Program-made: the position numbers and the translations under genes | The notes under the pieces: generated by a model | The model's database searches: none | The model's input: the letters and a program-made list of their open reading frames with translations, nothing else | Told to the model about the DNA's origin: nothing | Source: Pseudoalteromonas atlantica | GTDB lineage: Bacteria; Pseudomonadota; Gammaproteobacteria; Enterobacterales; Alteromonadaceae | Reading direction: 5' to 3' | DNA: 64,000 nucleotides | NCBI GenBank assembly: GCA_007988745.1 | Contig: BJUT01000001.1 | Span: 372,001-436,000 of the forward strand | Shown here: piece after piece, positions 1 to 9,288 of the stretch | Position numbering within the stretch: position 1 is the stretch's first letter | Layout: every line of letters starts with the position of its first letter

Positions 1-188
1 CGCGTTTAGATGAAATGGGCTTAAACAAAGAAGATTACAGCTGGTACCGCGATTTACGTAAATACGGTAGCGTGCCACACTCTGGCTTTGGTTTAGGTTT
101 TGAACGCCTAGTTGCTTATGTTACAGGTATGGGCAACGTACGTGATGTGATTGCCTTCCCTCGTACTAAAGGCAGCGCAACGTACTAA
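1..188 (+). CDS. asnS: Asparagine-tRNA ligase, C-terminal end (partial)
   Basis: Charges tRNA-Asn with asparagine in the cytoplasm. Only the last 61 codons are present (first full codon at base 3, TAA at 186-188); the rest lies left of the window. The fragment contains the class II synthetase motif 3 stretch [16 protein letters not shown] and ends [10 protein letters not shown], very close to the usual AsnS C-terminus. AspRS and LysRS share motif 3, but the ending FPRT-x-G fits AsnS best. A strong terminator follows 17 bases after the stop, so this is the end of its transcript. Confidence 0.93.
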   Translation, partial: RLDEMGLNKEDYSWYRDLRKYGSVPHSGFGLGFERLVAYVTGMGNVRDVIAFPRTKGSATY

Positions 189-205
189 TCAAATTAATTG
201 ATTTT

Positions 206-233
206 AAAAGCCAGCTTTTTTGCTGGCTTTTTA
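206..233 (+). terminator. Rho-independent terminator of asnS
   Basis: Perfect 10-bp stem AAAAGCCAGC / GCTGGCTTTT (206-215 and 222-231) around a T6 loop, with the T-rich end of the right arm as tail. It lies directly after the asnS stop. Confidence 0.9.
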
Positions 234-339
234 ATGTCTGTTGTTTTTAATTATGGCATTGTAAAATACTGTTTATAAATTAGAGATTTATAAATTTTGA
301 ACTATAGTTTTATAACGTATTCGTTATTTGGCTAATAGC

Positions 340-1272
340 ATGATAAAAAACCTTATTTTGGCAGCAACCGTACTGCTTTCATCCTCTAACATTGCAACTT
401 CAGTTTCTAATATTGCCCCAGATCACAAGCCTTTACTTATTGGCGGTTCTTCTTCGGTCTCGCACCTATTGCATTTATTAAAGCCCAACTATGAAGAGCA
501 AACTAATACGGCCATGCAAGTCCGCTCTATGGGCAGTACTAAAGGCATTAAAGCCATAGCACAAAACATTATTGATATTGGTACAGCATCACGCTATTTA
601 ACCAATGCAGAGCAAGAGCAATACCCTCATGTACGTCAGATTGTTATTGCGCAAGATGCGCTGGTATTTTTTACTAACAAAAAAAATAACATTGATTCGC
701 TAAGCGTAGAGCAACTCAGCGACATTTACGCGGGAAAATATAAAACGTGGCAAGAAGTTAACCCAAATTATAAACCAGAGACACAAAGAGATAATAAAAT
801 TCTTCTGTTTAGTAAGGCCTATAACCATGGCACATTTGATATTTTATTGGAGTTTTTAAACCTATCTTTTATGCGGGTTCCAAATGGTAATACAATTAAA
901 CTAAAGCAGGCAGGTAACCACGGGTTATTTCCTAAAATGGAAGTGCAAATGTATGGCGAATTTAACCAAGCCCTTGGCATAGTACAACGCATGCCCAATG
1001 CCATTGCTTTTGACTCTTACGGTGCAATCTCGCAGCTGCTTGGCTCTAAAAAAATAAATAAAATAAATTTACTCGGTATCAATGGCGTTAACGTTTCAGA
1101 TGAAACTATTAAAAATGGTGAGTATACGTTTGTCCGCCCCCTAATTTTATTGGTAAATAGCCAATCGAGCCGCTCTGTAGAACAAGCAGAGCTGCTGCTC
1201 AATTTATTAAAAGATAAGCGTGTTTTAGATACTTTGTCAGCGCATCATTATTCTATGCTTGAGGTGGAATAA
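340..1272 (+). CDS. PstS-like periplasmic substrate-binding protein
   Basis: A 310-aa protein of the phosphate-binding-protein-like fold (PstS family). It has an N-terminal signal peptide (MIKNLILAATVLLSSS) followed by the family-typical start of the mature domain, GGSSSVSHLLHLL, and STKGIKAIAQNIIDIGTASR, where PstS proteins bind oxyanion. The ATG at 340 is preferred over the in-frame TTG at 328 because it places the signal peptide correctly; neither has a clear Shine-Dalgarno. No pstCAB genes are adjacent, so this is an orphan binding protein, possibly a sensor or a phosphate-scavenging accessory. The ligand is inferred from the fold only. Confidence 0.8.
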   Translation: MIKNLILAATVLLSSSNIATSVSNIAPDHKPLLIGGSSSVSHLLHLLKPNYEEQTNTAMQVRSMGSTKGIKAIAQNIIDIGTASRYLTNAEQEQYPHVRQIVIAQDALVFFTNKKNNIDSLSVEQLSDIYAGKYKTWQEVNPNYKPETQRDNKILLFSKAYNHGTFDILLEFLNLSFMRVPNGNTIKLKQAGNHGLFPKMEVQMYGEFNQALGIVQRMPNAIAFDSYGAISQLLGSKKINKINLLGINGVNVSDETIKNGEYTFVRPLILLVNSQSSRSVEQAELLLNLLKDKRVLDTLSAHHYSMLEVE

Positions 1273-1307
1273 AAAAAGCCGCAGGAACCTAAGTTCACCG
1301 CGGCTTT
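1271..1307 (-). terminator. Terminator of etfBA (convergent intergenic hairpin)
   Basis: Arms AAAGCCGC (1275-1282) and GCGGCTTT (1300-1307) with an inner GAAC/GTTC stem. On the minus strand the hairpin is followed by a run of T, the right polarity for etfBA; on the plus strand the tail is short, so it may only partly stop the PstS-like transcript. Confidence 0.8.
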
Positions 1308-1322
1308 ACAACCAGAATATGT

Positions 1323-2249
1323 TTATAGCGCGTTTTCAAGCTGCGGTAATACCTCAAATAAATCAGCAACCAGGCCGTAATCTGCCACCTGAAATATAGG
1401 TGCGTCTGGGTCTTTATTAATCGCTACAATAACTTTTGAGTCTTTCATACCTGCTAAATGTTGAATAGCACCGCTTATGCCCACGGCAATATACAGATTA
1501 GGCGCTACGATTTTACCTGTTTGCCCTACTTGCATATCGTTAGGTACAAAGCCTGCATCAACGGCAGCACGAGACGCACCAATTGCAGCGCCTAACTTGT
1601 CAGCAATACCGTTTAATAAGGCAAAGTTTTCACCATTTTGCATGCCACGACCACCTGATATAACTACCTCAGCTGCAGTTAGCTCAGGACGCTCTGACTC
1701 GGTTTGTTCAACACTTACAAAGTCACTTAATTGAGTATCACTTAGTGTATCTAATGCATTTATGCTGGCAGGTGATTGTTGGCTTTGTAAGTCAAAACTA
1801 CTCGCTCGTACGGTGATCACTTTTTTACTATCAAGCGATTTAACCGTGGCAATTGCATTACCGGCGTAAATGGGGCGTTTAAATGTATCGCTATCTATTA
1901 CTTCGATTATTTCTGACACTTGTGCTACATCTAAAAGCGCTGCAACGCGAGGCATGAAGTTTTTACCTGTGGTGGTTGCACTGGCAACAATATGTGTATA
2001 ATTATCGGCAATAGTTAAAACAAGCTCAGCCATATTTTCAGCTAACTGATGCTGATAAAGTGCATTATCGGCGGTGAGTACAGTTGTAACACCTTCAATA
2101 CTGGCAACCTGTTCGCTCATTGCGCCTACATTTAAACCCGCAATAAGTACATCTATATCAAAGCCTAATTTACTTGCCGCATTGATTGTTTTTGAGGTTT
2201 CTGGTTTTAGTGCACCGTTATCGTGCTCTGCAATTACAAGTGTTTTCAT
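1323..2249 (-). CDS. etfA: Electron transfer flavoprotein subunit alpha
   Basis: 308 aa, the usual EtfA length. With EtfB it forms the cytoplasmic FAD-containing heterodimer that takes electrons from acyl-CoA dehydrogenases and passes them to ETF-ubiquinone oxidoreductase. The C-terminal FAD-binding half shows the family signature: GGRGMQ, then [40 protein letters not shown] and NKDPDAPIF. The start follows the etfB stop directly with no gap, so the two are translated as one operon. The ETF-QO partner gene is divergent from etfB. Confidence 0.97.
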   Translation of the reverse strand: MKTLVIAEHDNGALKPETSKTINAASKLGFDIDVLIAGLNVGAMSEQVASIEGVTTVLTADNALYQHQLAENMAELVLTIADNYTHIVASATTTGKNFMPRVAALLDVAQVSEIIEVIDSDTFKRPIYAGNAIATVKSLDSKKVITVRASSFDLQSQQSPASINALDTLSDTQLSDFVSVEQTESERPELTAAEVVISGGRGMQNGENFALLNGIADKLGAAIGASRAAVDAGFVPNDMQVGQTGKIVAPNLYIAVGISGAIQHLAGMKDSKVIVAINKDPDAPIFQVADYGLVADLFEVLPQLENAL

Positions 2250-2999
2250 TTAAATCACCTTTGCCTCTGTTTTAAGTTTCTCTACCAGCTGGGCTACATC
2301 TTCAACAATAATACCGCCACTGCGCTTAGCCGGCTCTTCTACTTTCATTAACTGTACGCGGGGTGTTAAATCAACACCTAACGAATCTGCTGCCATTACA
2401 TCAAGTGGTTTACGCTTTGCTTTCATTATATTTGGCAGCGATGCATAGCGAGGCTCGTTTAAGCGTAAATCGGTAGTTACAATAGCGGGCAGTTTTAGTG
2501 CAACAGTTTGTAAGCCACCATCTACCTCACGGGTTACATTCACTGTGTTACCGTTTATATCCACCTTAGAGGCAAACGTACCTTGGCCGCGCTTAGTTAA
2601 AGCCGCAAGCATTTGGCCTGTTTGGTTGTTGTCTGAGTCAATAGATTGCTTGCCTAAAATAACCAGTTCTGGGGCTTCTTGCTCAACTAATTTTGCTAAT
2701 AATTTAGCAATGTGCAGCGATTCTAGTTTTTCATCGGTTTCGATGTGAATGGCTTTATCTGCACCTAATGCAAGTGCGGTGCGTAGCTGCTCTTGGGCTG
2801 CTTTTGCACCAATTGTTACCGCTATAACCTCTGTTGCTGTGCCCGCTTCTTTTAATCGAATGGCTTCTTCTATCGCAATTTCACAAAATGGGTTCATTGC
2901 CATTTTTACATTTGCTAAGTCAACGTCGCTATTATCAGCCTTTACGCGTGCTTTAACGTTGTAATCGATCACTCTTTTTATTGGAACGAGAACTTTCAT
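2250..2999 (-). CDS. etfB: Electron transfer flavoprotein subunit beta
   Basis: 249 aa, the full normal length. This small ETF subunit carries AMP and docks dehydrogenases. It begins [20 protein letters not shown] and contains the family motifs [17 protein letters not shown] and [19 protein letters not shown]. It is first in the etfBA operon. Its upstream region (3000-3205) is shared with the divergent ETF-QO gene and holds two ACGTNNACGT palindromes, so both transcription units are probably controlled together with fatty-acid or branched-chain amino-acid breakdown. Confidence 0.97.
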   Translation of the reverse strand: MKVLVPIKRVIDYNVKARVKADNSDVDLANVKMAMNPFCEIAIEEAIRLKEAGTATEVIAVTIGAKAAQEQLRTALALGADKAIHIETDEKLESLHIAKLLAKLVEQEAPELVILGKQSIDSDNNQTGQMLAALTKRGQGTFASKVDINGNTVNVTREVDGGLQTVALKLPAIVTTDLRLNEPRYASLPNIMKAKRKPLDVMAADSLGVDLTPRVQLMKVEEPAKRSGGIIVEDVAQLVEKLKTEAKVI

Positions 3000-3028
3000 A
3001 GGAACTCCATCTATATTTAAACCTACAA

Positions 3029-3046
3029 GCTAACGTGTACGTCAAC
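3029..3046. promoter_or_regulatory. Operator-like palindrome, LiuR-type (imperfect)
   Basis: GCTAACGTGTACGTCAAC, an imperfect palindrome with the core ACGTNNACGT, 30 bases upstream of etfB. It repeats the better site at 3078-3095. The core matches what is known of LiuR (MerR family) operators; assignment to LiuR is inference. Confidence 0.55.
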
Positions 3047-3077
3047 CTATTTATTTTATGAATTCAGACTACTTCCT

Positions 3078-3095
3078 GTTGACGTAAACGTCAAC
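3078..3095. promoter_or_regulatory. Operator-like palindrome, LiuR-type (perfect arms)
   Basis: GTTGACGTAAACGTCAAC: 8-base arms GTTGACGT/ACGTCAAC around a 2-base centre. It lies between the divergent etfB and ETF-QO starts. The same core ACGTNNACGT occurs upstream of bkdA1 at 51884-51899. Confidence 0.7.
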
Positions 3096-3205
3096 CTAAA
3101 ATAACCTTAAAGTATTCACAGCCTGTAACATTTAATGTGCAAGTATTAAAAAGGCTGCATTGCTTATCTAATTTAGCTAAGCCCGTCATTGATTAAGAGG
3201 TTATT

Positions 3206-4852
3206 ATGGTCGAACGTGAAACCATGGAATTTGATGTAGTTATTGTAGGTGCCGGCCCAGCGGGCCTTGCCAGTGCAATTAAACTCGCACAGCTAGCGCA
3301 AGAAAAACAACAAGAACAAACTATCTGTGTGGTAGAAAAAGGCTCCGAGGTAGGCGCGCATATTCTTTCAGGCGCGGTATTTGAAACCAAAGCCTTAGAT
3401 GAGCTTTTGCCTAACTGGCAAGAGCTTGGCGCCCCCGTCACTACACAAGTGACACAGGATGAAATTTATTGGTTTAATAACAGCGAAAAAGCCACTACTC
3501 TCCCTCGCTTTGCGACCCCCAAAACATTTCATAATGAAGGTAATTACATTGTTTCTATGGGCAATGTGTGCCGATGGCTTGCCGAGCAAGCTGAAAATTT
3601 AGGCGTTGAAATATTCCCAGGCTTTAGCGCTCACTCTTTAATTATTGAGCAAGACACCGTTAAAGGCATTATTACAGGCGATATGGGCGTTGATAAAGAC
3701 GGCAATGAAAAAGATGGTTATATGCCAGGTATGGAACTTCGCGCTAAATACACTGTATTTGCTGAGGGGTGTCGCGGGCATTTAGGTAAACAGCTTATCA
3801 ACGAGTTTGCGCTTGATAAAGATGTGTCACCACAGCACTATGGCTTAGGCTTTAAAGAGATTTGGCAAATAGATGCCAGTAAGCACCAGCAAGGTAAAGT
3901 AGTGCATGGTACGGGCTGGCCGCTAAGTGGCGATACCAATGGCGGCTCTTTTATGTATCACTGCGATAACAATCAAGTGGTTGTAGGGTTAATTGTTGAT
4001 TTAAATTATTCTAACCCGCATTTAAGTCCGTTTGATGAGTTTCAGCGAATGAAACACCACCCTGTTTTTAAGCAAACTCTTGAAGGGGGTGAACGCATTG
4101 CCTATGGTGCCCGTGCAATTGCAAAAGGCGGCCTTCACTCATTGCCTAAAATGCATTTTGCTGGCGGCTTATTAATAGGTTGCGATGCCGGTACGCTCAA
4201 TTTTGCCAAAATTAAAGGTAACCATACCGCAATGAAATCGGGCATGGTGGCGGCAGACGTTATTTTTAAAGCACTCCAAAATGGCCAAGCTAATACTGAT
4301 TTAGCTGATTATAAAAACGCGTTTGAAAATTCTTGGGCTTATAAAGAGCTTTACCAATCGCGTAATTTTGGCCCCGCGATGCATACATTAGGTAAGTTTG
4401 CTGGGGGTGCGTATAATACCCTTGATCAAAACATCTTCAATGGTGCACTGCCTTTTACCTTTAAAGACAACACGCCCGATTACGACACGCTAAAAGATGC
4501 AGCTAACAGCCCTCACATTGACTACCCTAAGCCTGATGGCCTACTTAGCTTTGATAAACTCTCTAGCGTGTTTTTATCTAATACTAATCATGAAGAGTCG
4601 CAGCCTTGCCATTTAAAGCTTAAAGATCCCGCCACTCCTATTGCGGTTAATTTAGTAAAGTTTGACGAACCCGCACAGCGCTATTGCCCTGCAGGGGTAT
4701 ACGAAGTGCAACAAATTGAAGGTGAAGATCAGTTTGTGATCAATGCTCAAAACTGTGTGCATTGTAAAACTTGCGACATAAAAGACCCAAGCCAAAACAT
4801 TACTTGGGTAACACCCGAAGGTGCTGGCGGGCCAAACTACCCTAATATGTAA
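3206..4852 (+). CDS. Electron transfer flavoprotein-ubiquinone oxidoreductase
   Basis: 548 aa, full length. This membrane-associated FAD and iron-sulfur enzyme moves electrons from reduced ETF to ubiquinone. The N-terminal dinucleotide-binding motif VGAGPAGLASAI is at about residue 15; a second FAD contact is GCDAGTLNFAKIKGNHTAMKS in the middle. The C-terminal ferredoxin-like part carries cysteines in CPAGVYE and CVHCKTCDIKDP for the 4Fe-4S cluster and ends PEGAGGPNYPNM, as is typical. The start at 3206 is used; an internal Met (residue 7) is also possible. It is divergent from etfBA, and a terminator follows. Confidence 0.97.
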   Translation: MVERETMEFDVVIVGAGPAGLASAIKLAQLAQEKQQEQTICVVEKGSEVGAHILSGAVFETKALDELLPNWQELGAPVTTQVTQDEIYWFNNSEKATTLPRFATPKTFHNEGNYIVSMGNVCRWLAEQAENLGVEIFPGFSAHSLIIEQDTVKGIITGDMGVDKDGNEKDGYMPGMELRAKYTVFAEGCRGHLGKQLINEFALDKDVSPQHYGLGFKEIWQIDASKHQQGKVVHGTGWPLSGDTNGGSFMYHCDNNQVVVGLIVDLNYSNPHLSPFDEFQRMKHHPVFKQTLEGGERIAYGARAIAKGGLHSLPKMHFAGGLLIGCDAGTLNFAKIKGNHTAMKSGMVAADVIFKALQNGQANTDLADYKNAFENSWAYKELYQSRNFGPAMHTLGKFAGGAYNTLDQNIFNGALPFTFKDNTPDYDTLKDAANSPHIDYPKPDGLLSFDKLSSVFLSNTNHEESQPCHLKLKDPATPIAVNLVKFDEPAQRYCPAGVYEVQQIEGEDQFVINAQNCVHCKTCDIKDPSQNITWVTPEGAGGPNYPNM

Positions 4853-4922
4853 CTATTTTATGCACAAAGGTGCATTAAAAACCTATCTTTTACATATAAA
4901 TTATAAACCTATCCTAAATTGC

Positions 4923-4943
4923 AGGGGCTTCGGCCCCTTTTTT
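4923..4943 (+). terminator. Rho-independent terminator of the ETF-QO gene
   Basis: AGGGGC-TTCG-GCCCCT stem with a stable UUCG-type tetraloop followed by six T. Confidence 0.95.
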
Positions 4944-4985
4944 GCGGTATGCTCATAGGTAAGTTTCATAAAGTGAGTATTTAAT

Positions 4986-5450
4986 ATGCCGTCGTCAAAT
5001 GTTGTATTTCGTTTTTTAGCAGAGCCTACCGATGTAAATTTTGGTGGGAAGGTTCATGGTGGTGTGGTCATGAAATGGATTGACCAAGCGGGTTATGCCT
5101 GCGCAGCAGGTTGGAGCGGCCATTATTGTGTTACTGTTTCTGTTGCTGGGGTTAAATTTAGACGCCCTATTTTGGTTGGCCAAATTGTCGAAGTTGAAGC
5201 AAAAATTGCGCATACAGGCTCAACAAGTATGCAAATATTTATTCAGGTACGGTGTGGCGATCCTAAAACTCAAAACATGGTAGAAACAAACCACTGTGTT
5301 ATTAGCTTTGTAGCAATGGACGAAACAGGTTACCCGGTAGAGGTTCCTGCTTTTAAAGCACAAACAGAAGAAGATATTAAATTGGAAAACTACGCTATTA
5401 AAATGAAACAAATTGCAATTGAGACAGAAAATTTGCTTCATAAAGTATAA
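4986..5450 (+). CDS. Acyl-CoA thioesterase (hotdog fold, YciA/ACOT type)
   Basis: 154 aa. Hydrolyses acyl-CoA to free acid and CoA in the cytoplasm. The hotdog signature is clear: N-terminal PTDVNFGGKVHGGVVMKWID, with the catalytic Asp/Asn-type region and HGG turn, then AGVKFRRPILVGQIVEVEA, and GSTSMQIFIQV in the second half. The length is that of a single-hotdog thioesterase. It stands alone between two hairpins, next to the ETF genes, which fits a role in acyl-CoA turnover. The preferred chain length cannot be read from the sequence. Confidence 0.88.
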   Translation: MPSSNVVFRFLAEPTDVNFGGKVHGGVVMKWIDQAGYACAAGWSGHYCVTVSVAGVKFRRPILVGQIVEVEAKIAHTGSTSMQIFIQVRCGDPKTQNMVETNHCVISFVAMDETGYPVEVPAFKAQTEEDIKLENYAIKMKQIAIETENLLHKV

Positions 5451-5544
5451 AAGTACAATGTAAAATTCACATAGACCGTGTAAAAGGTACAACCTTTACT
5501 TAGAAAACAAAAAACTAAAAAAGTTCACCCTGCTTATAAAAAAT

Positions 5545-5594
5545 ACAAAATAGCCGTAAAAATGCCGTATAAGTCGTTTTTACGGCTATTTTGT
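5545..5594. terminator. 18-bp perfect inverted repeat, probable terminator
   Basis: Arms ACAAAATAGCCGTAAAAA (5545-5562) and its exact complement (5577-5594) with a 14-base loop. It lies 94 bases past the thioesterase stop and about 97 bases before the outer-membrane protein gene. The ends are T-rich enough to act on either strand, but no long T run follows on the plus strand. Confidence 0.6.
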
Positions 5595-5690
5595 AACCAC
5601 AGCCTATTGTTGGCATGCTCACTGCAAATAACTAATTGTCGTTTGATAAGTTAAATCAAACATTTATTATTTTTTTAAAGGAGCTATACA

Positions 5691-6260
5691 ATGATTAAAA
5701 CACTTTCTCTTTCTGCAATTGCTTTAGCAACACTGGGTTTTAACTCTGCAGCACACGCTGACATTACGGATTTTGATTCTCCTCGCATTTATACAGGTGT
5801 TGGTTATGGCCAATACTCATTTGAATTTGAAGACAGCGAAAACGACACTGAATTTGATGACGATGCACAAATGCTAAAAGGTTACATTGGTACACAATTT
5901 AACGAACACTTTAGCGTTGAGTTAGCTTATCAAAACTTTGATGAAGTGAGCGACATCGACAGCAAAGCAGAAGTTGATGGTGTGTCATTAGCAGCTATTT
6001 TAGCGGCTCCGCTTTCTGAAAGCTTTTCAGTATATGCTAAAGGTGGTTGGTTTGAATGGGATGCAGATGTAGAGCAAGAGCTTCCTGTTGGTAGCATTTC
6101 AGCATCACAAGACGGCGGCGATGTATTTTACGGCGCGGGTATTCAATACGCATTTTCTAGCAATGTTCAAATGCGCTTAGAGTACGAACGCTACGAACTA
6201 GATGATGAAATTGACCCAGAAATGGATGTTGCATCAGTATCAATTCAATACATGTTTTAA
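5691..6260 (+). CDS. Outer-membrane beta-barrel protein (OmpA-N/OmpW-like porin family)
   Basis: 189 aa. It has a signal peptide ending AHA (about residue 21), then a mature chain of alternating amphipathic strands: IYTGVGYGQYSFEFE, MLKGYIGTQFNEHFSVELAYQNF, SFSVYAKGGWFEWD, VFYGAGIQYAFSSNVQMRLEYERYEL, ending SIQYMF with the C-terminal aromatic residue usual for barrels inserted by BAM. Acidic loops are prominent. A good ribosome site (AAAGGAG) lies 8 bases before the ATG. It is a single-gene unit with its own terminator. The specific transport or structural role is unknown. Confidence 0.87.
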   Translation: MIKTLSLSAIALATLGFNSAAHADITDFDSPRIYTGVGYGQYSFEFEDSENDTEFDDDAQMLKGYIGTQFNEHFSVELAYQNFDEVSDIDSKAEVDGVSLAAILAAPLSESFSVYAKGGWFEWDADVEQELPVGSISASQDGGDVFYGAGIQYAFSSNVQMRLEYERYELDDEIDPEMDVASVSIQYMF

Positions 6261-6280
6261 TTAGCATTAAAACACTTAAG

Positions 6281-6304
6281 GGTGAGCTATATGCTCACCT
6301 TTTT
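6281..6304 (+). terminator. Terminator of the outer-membrane protein gene
   Basis: GGTGAGC/GCTCACC stem with a TATAT loop, followed by five T. Confidence 0.85.
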
Positions 6305-6398
6305 GTTGCTTATACATAATACCCATCCGTAATAATAGCTAATCATTTTGCGGGGCTAAACGTGTCGCTCCAGCCTCAAAATAGATAAACTTAATTAA

Positions 6399-6475
6399 GC
6401 AAATTGGTATAAACACTAATCGCTATATTTTAAACCGCTTAGTCTAATACCCAATTAAACCAGCTAGTCTAAAAT
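6399..6475. repeat. Degenerate dispersed intergenic repeat
   Basis: The gap 6261-6551 holds no gene. It contains GCAAATTGGTAT (6399-6410), identical to the arm of the palindrome at 58351-58390, and an AT-rich block with AACCAGCTA that resembles, in reverse, TAGCTGGTTT near 9196. It looks like the remains of a short dispersed repeat family. Confidence 0.35.
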
Positions 6476-6551
6476 ATAACGCATTAACTGTACTGCTATA
6501 AATACTAAATAGAGGTAGAATAGCGCCCTATTTTTTAGTTAACTGAGCATT

Positions 6552-7256
6552 ATGAGCGATTATAGCATTTCGGCTGTTGGCCACATTCAATCCCCTTATA
6601 AACAAAAGTTTGCAATACCTAGGCAGCCACGTTTAGTGCCTCAAGCTAAAGCCAAACTTATTTTTACTGCTGAGTTTAATCGTGAAGAATTTGTGCGAGG
6701 CATTGAAGAATTTAGCCATATTTGGCTGTTATTTAGGTTTCATGAAACCGCTGATAAAGGCTATTCAGCTATGGTGCGCCCACCACGTTTAGGCGGCAAT
6801 GAGCGCAAAGGTGTTTTTGCAACGCGCGCCACATTTAGACCCAACGCCATTGGGATGAGCGCTGTAAAACTTGAAGGTGTTGAGTATAAAAACGGCCAAC
6901 TTAGTTTACTGCTTGCTGGTATTGATTTACTCGATGGCACGCCTATTGTGGATATAAAGCCTTACTTACCGTATTCAGATGCAATGCACGACGCCAGTGC
7001 CGGTTTTGCCGATACCCGACCAGAAACACAAATGAGTGTCGCGTTTTCACCCGAGGCAATTGATTTTATTGCCAAGCAAACACACTACCCTGAGCTTGAA
7101 GATTTTATTGCTAATGTACTAAAACAAGACCCACGCCCCGCCTATAAAAAACAAAAACAAGGCGAGCAAAGTTATGGTATGACACTGTATAATTATAATA
7201 TACGCTGGCAGGTTAACGGCGAGCATAACTTAGTAACAAGTATAGAAAATAACTAA
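6552..7256 (+). CDS. trmO: tRNA (N6-threonylcarbamoyladenosine37-N6)-methyltransferase TrmO
   Basis: 234 aa, full length. SAM-dependent enzyme that methylates t6A37 in certain tRNAs to m6t6A. The TrmO/YaeB signature is clear: VGHIQSPYKQKFAIPRQPRL at the N-terminus, IEEFSHIWLLFRFHE, then RPPRLGGNERKGVFATRAT and FRPNAIGMSAVKLEGVE, and IVDIKPYLPYSDA near two thirds. It sits just before proS, in the same direction with a 90-base gap; the two may share transcription. Confidence 0.96.
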   Translation: MSDYSISAVGHIQSPYKQKFAIPRQPRLVPQAKAKLIFTAEFNREEFVRGIEEFSHIWLLFRFHETADKGYSAMVRPPRLGGNERKGVFATRATFRPNAIGMSAVKLEGVEYKNGQLSLLLAGIDLLDGTPIVDIKPYLPYSDAMHDASAGFADTRPETQMSVAFSPEAIDFIAKQTHYPELEDFIANVLKQDPRPAYKKQKQGEQSYGMTLYNYNIRWQVNGEHNLVTSIENN

Positions 7257-7346
7257 AAAGTGCAGTTAGCGCTTTAGTGTAAAAGCAAGCGCTGGTAAAC
7301 TTAGCGCCCTATTAAAAAGAACATATTACTTAATTTCGGAAAAATC

Positions 7347-9071
7347 ATGCGTACCAGTCAATATATACTCGCAACACTTAAAGAAACGCCATCAGATGCT
7401 GAAATTGTTTCGCATCAATTAATGCTTAGAGCCGGTATGATCCGTCGCGTCGCTTCGGGTTTATATACATGGTTACCCTCTGGTTTACGCGTGCTTCGTA
7501 AAGTAGAAAATATTGTTCGTGAAGAAATGGATAAAGCAGGCGCAATAGAAATGTTGATGCCGGTTATTCAACCTGCTGATTTATGGCAAGAGTCTGGCCG
7601 TTGGGAGCAATTTGGTCCTGAACTTGTGCGCTTTAATGACCGCCATAACCGTGAGTTTGCGCTAGGTCCTACGCATGAAGAAGTAATTACAGATTTTGTT
7701 CGTAAAGAGATTAGCAGCTATAAACAACTGCCTGTTACTTTGTACCAAGTACAAACTAAAGTGCGCGATGAAAGACGTCCACGCTTTGGTGTAATGCGTG
7801 CACGTGAATTTACGATGAAAGATGCGTATTCATTTCATTTAAGTGAAGCGTGTTTAGATGCAACATATAAAGTAATGCACAAAGCGTACTGTAATATATT
7901 TGAACGCTTAAACTTAGAATACCGCCCTGTGCTTGCTGATACAGGCTCTATTGGTGGTAGCTTATCGCATGAGTTTCATGTACTTGCTGAATCAGGTGAA
8001 GACGCGATTGCCTTTAGTGATGCAAGCGATTATGCAGCTAACATCGAAAAAGCAGAAGCGTTAGCTCCAACTCAAAGTCGTCCTGAGCCATCTAAAGAGC
8101 TTAAAGCGTTTCCTACACCAGATGCTAAAACAATTAGCGAGCTTAAAAAGCACTACGGCGTTAAACCACACCGCGGTGTTAAAACATTAATTGTGTACGG
8201 TACGCCAGATGAAAACGAACAACGTGGTTTAGTTGCGCTTGTACTACGTGGCGATCACGAGTTAAACGAATTAAAAGCTGAAAAGCACCCACTTGTAGAC
8301 TCTCCACTTGAAATGGCCACTGAGGCTGACATTGTTGCGGCTATTGGTGCAAAGCCAGGTTCACTTGGCCCAGTGGGTTTATCAATGCCAATTATTGTAG
8401 ACAGAACTGCTAATGTAATGGCAGATTTTGTTGCCGGTGCTAATAAAGATGACGAGCACTTTAGCGGAATTAACTGGGATCGCGATGTTAAAGAATATCA
8501 AGTTGCTGATATTCGTAACATTGTTGAAGGCGATCCGAGCCCGTGTGGACAAGGCACTTTACAAATTAAACGCGGTATTGAAGTTGGTCATATTTTCCAA
8601 CTTGGTACTAAGTACTCAGAAGCCATGAAAGCAGGCGTATTGAGCGAGTCGGGTAAAAACCAAGTAATGACTATGGGTTGTTACGGTATCGGTGTTTCGC
8701 GCATTGTGGCAGCGGCTATTGAGCAAAATAATGATGATTACGGCATTATTTGGCCACAATCTATTGCCCCATTTGATTTAGCTATTGTGCCAATGAACAT
8801 GCATAAGTCGCATCGTATTCCTGATATTGCTAATAATCTATATCAAGGTTTAAAAGATGCAGGCCTAGATGTTTTATTTGATGACCGTAAAGAGCGCCCT
8901 GGCGTTATGTTTAACGACATGGAATTAATGGGTGTACCTTATACTTTAGTGATTGGTGAGCGTAACCTTGATGAAAATAAGGTTGAGCTTAAAAATCGCC
9001 GCACAGGTGAAAAGTTAATGGTTGATTTAGACACCGCAATAGAGACTATAAAAGCGGCTGTTAAAGGTTAA
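7347..9071 (+). CDS. proS: Proline-tRNA ligase
   Basis: 574 aa, the usual length of the bacterial-type ProRS with an inserted editing domain. It begins [20 protein letters not shown]. Class II motifs: [20 protein letters not shown] with motif 1 around residue 45, [22 protein letters not shown] (motif 2), and [17 protein letters not shown] (motif 3). The region from about 230 to 390 is the YbaK-like editing insertion. The C-terminal anticodon-binding domain includes [21 protein letters not shown] terminator follows. Confidence 0.98.
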   Translation: MRTSQYILATLKETPSDAEIVSHQLMLRAGMIRRVASGLYTWLPSGLRVLRKVENIVREEMDKAGAIEMLMPVIQPADLWQESGRWEQFGPELVRFNDRHNREFALGPTHEEVITDFVRKEISSYKQLPVTLYQVQTKVRDERRPRFGVMRAREFTMKDAYSFHLSEACLDATYKVMHKAYCNIFERLNLEYRPVLADTGSIGGSLSHEFHVLAESGEDAIAFSDASDYAANIEKAEALAPTQSRPEPSKELKAFPTPDAKTISELKKHYGVKPHRGVKTLIVYGTPDENEQRGLVALVLRGDHELNELKAEKHPLVDSPLEMATEADIVAAIGAKPGSLGPVGLSMPIIVDRTANVMADFVAGANKDDEHFSGINWDRDVKEYQVADIRNIVEGDPSPCGQGTLQIKRGIEVGHIFQLGTKYSEAMKAGVLSESGKNQVMTMGCYGIGVSRIVAAAIEQNNDDYGIIWPQSIAPFDLAIVPMNMHKSHRIPDIANNLYQGLKDAGLDVLFDDRKERPGVMFNDMELMGVPYTLVIGERNLDENKVELKNRRTGEKLMVDLDTAIETIKAAVKG

Positions 9072-9098
9072 TAACACCTACGCTTAAAACAAACTTAT

Positions 9099-9128
9099 AA
9101 GGCCGCATTTAAACATGCGGCCTTTTTT
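9099..9128 (+). terminator. Rho-independent terminator of proS
   Basis: GGCCGCAT/ATGCGGCC stem (9101-9108, 9115-9122) with a TTAAAC loop and six T. Confidence 0.95.
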
Positions 9129-9288
9129 ATGCGCGTTTAATGATAATGTATAAAACCGCTCACCTAATCTCCTTCCCAGCCAATAAACTTTAATTAGCTG
9201 GTTTGATATAAATTGTCATGGAGGCTTCGCTAAAGTGTCTCATAAGTGTCATTAGATTTATCTACAGTGTTTAATTATTACACTATGG

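Noticed and set aside
6399..9213. Pair of related elements at 6440-6475 and 9150-9213 as a mobile element
   Set aside because: Resemblance is short and patchy, without ends or target duplication; kept only as a low-confidence repeat remnant.
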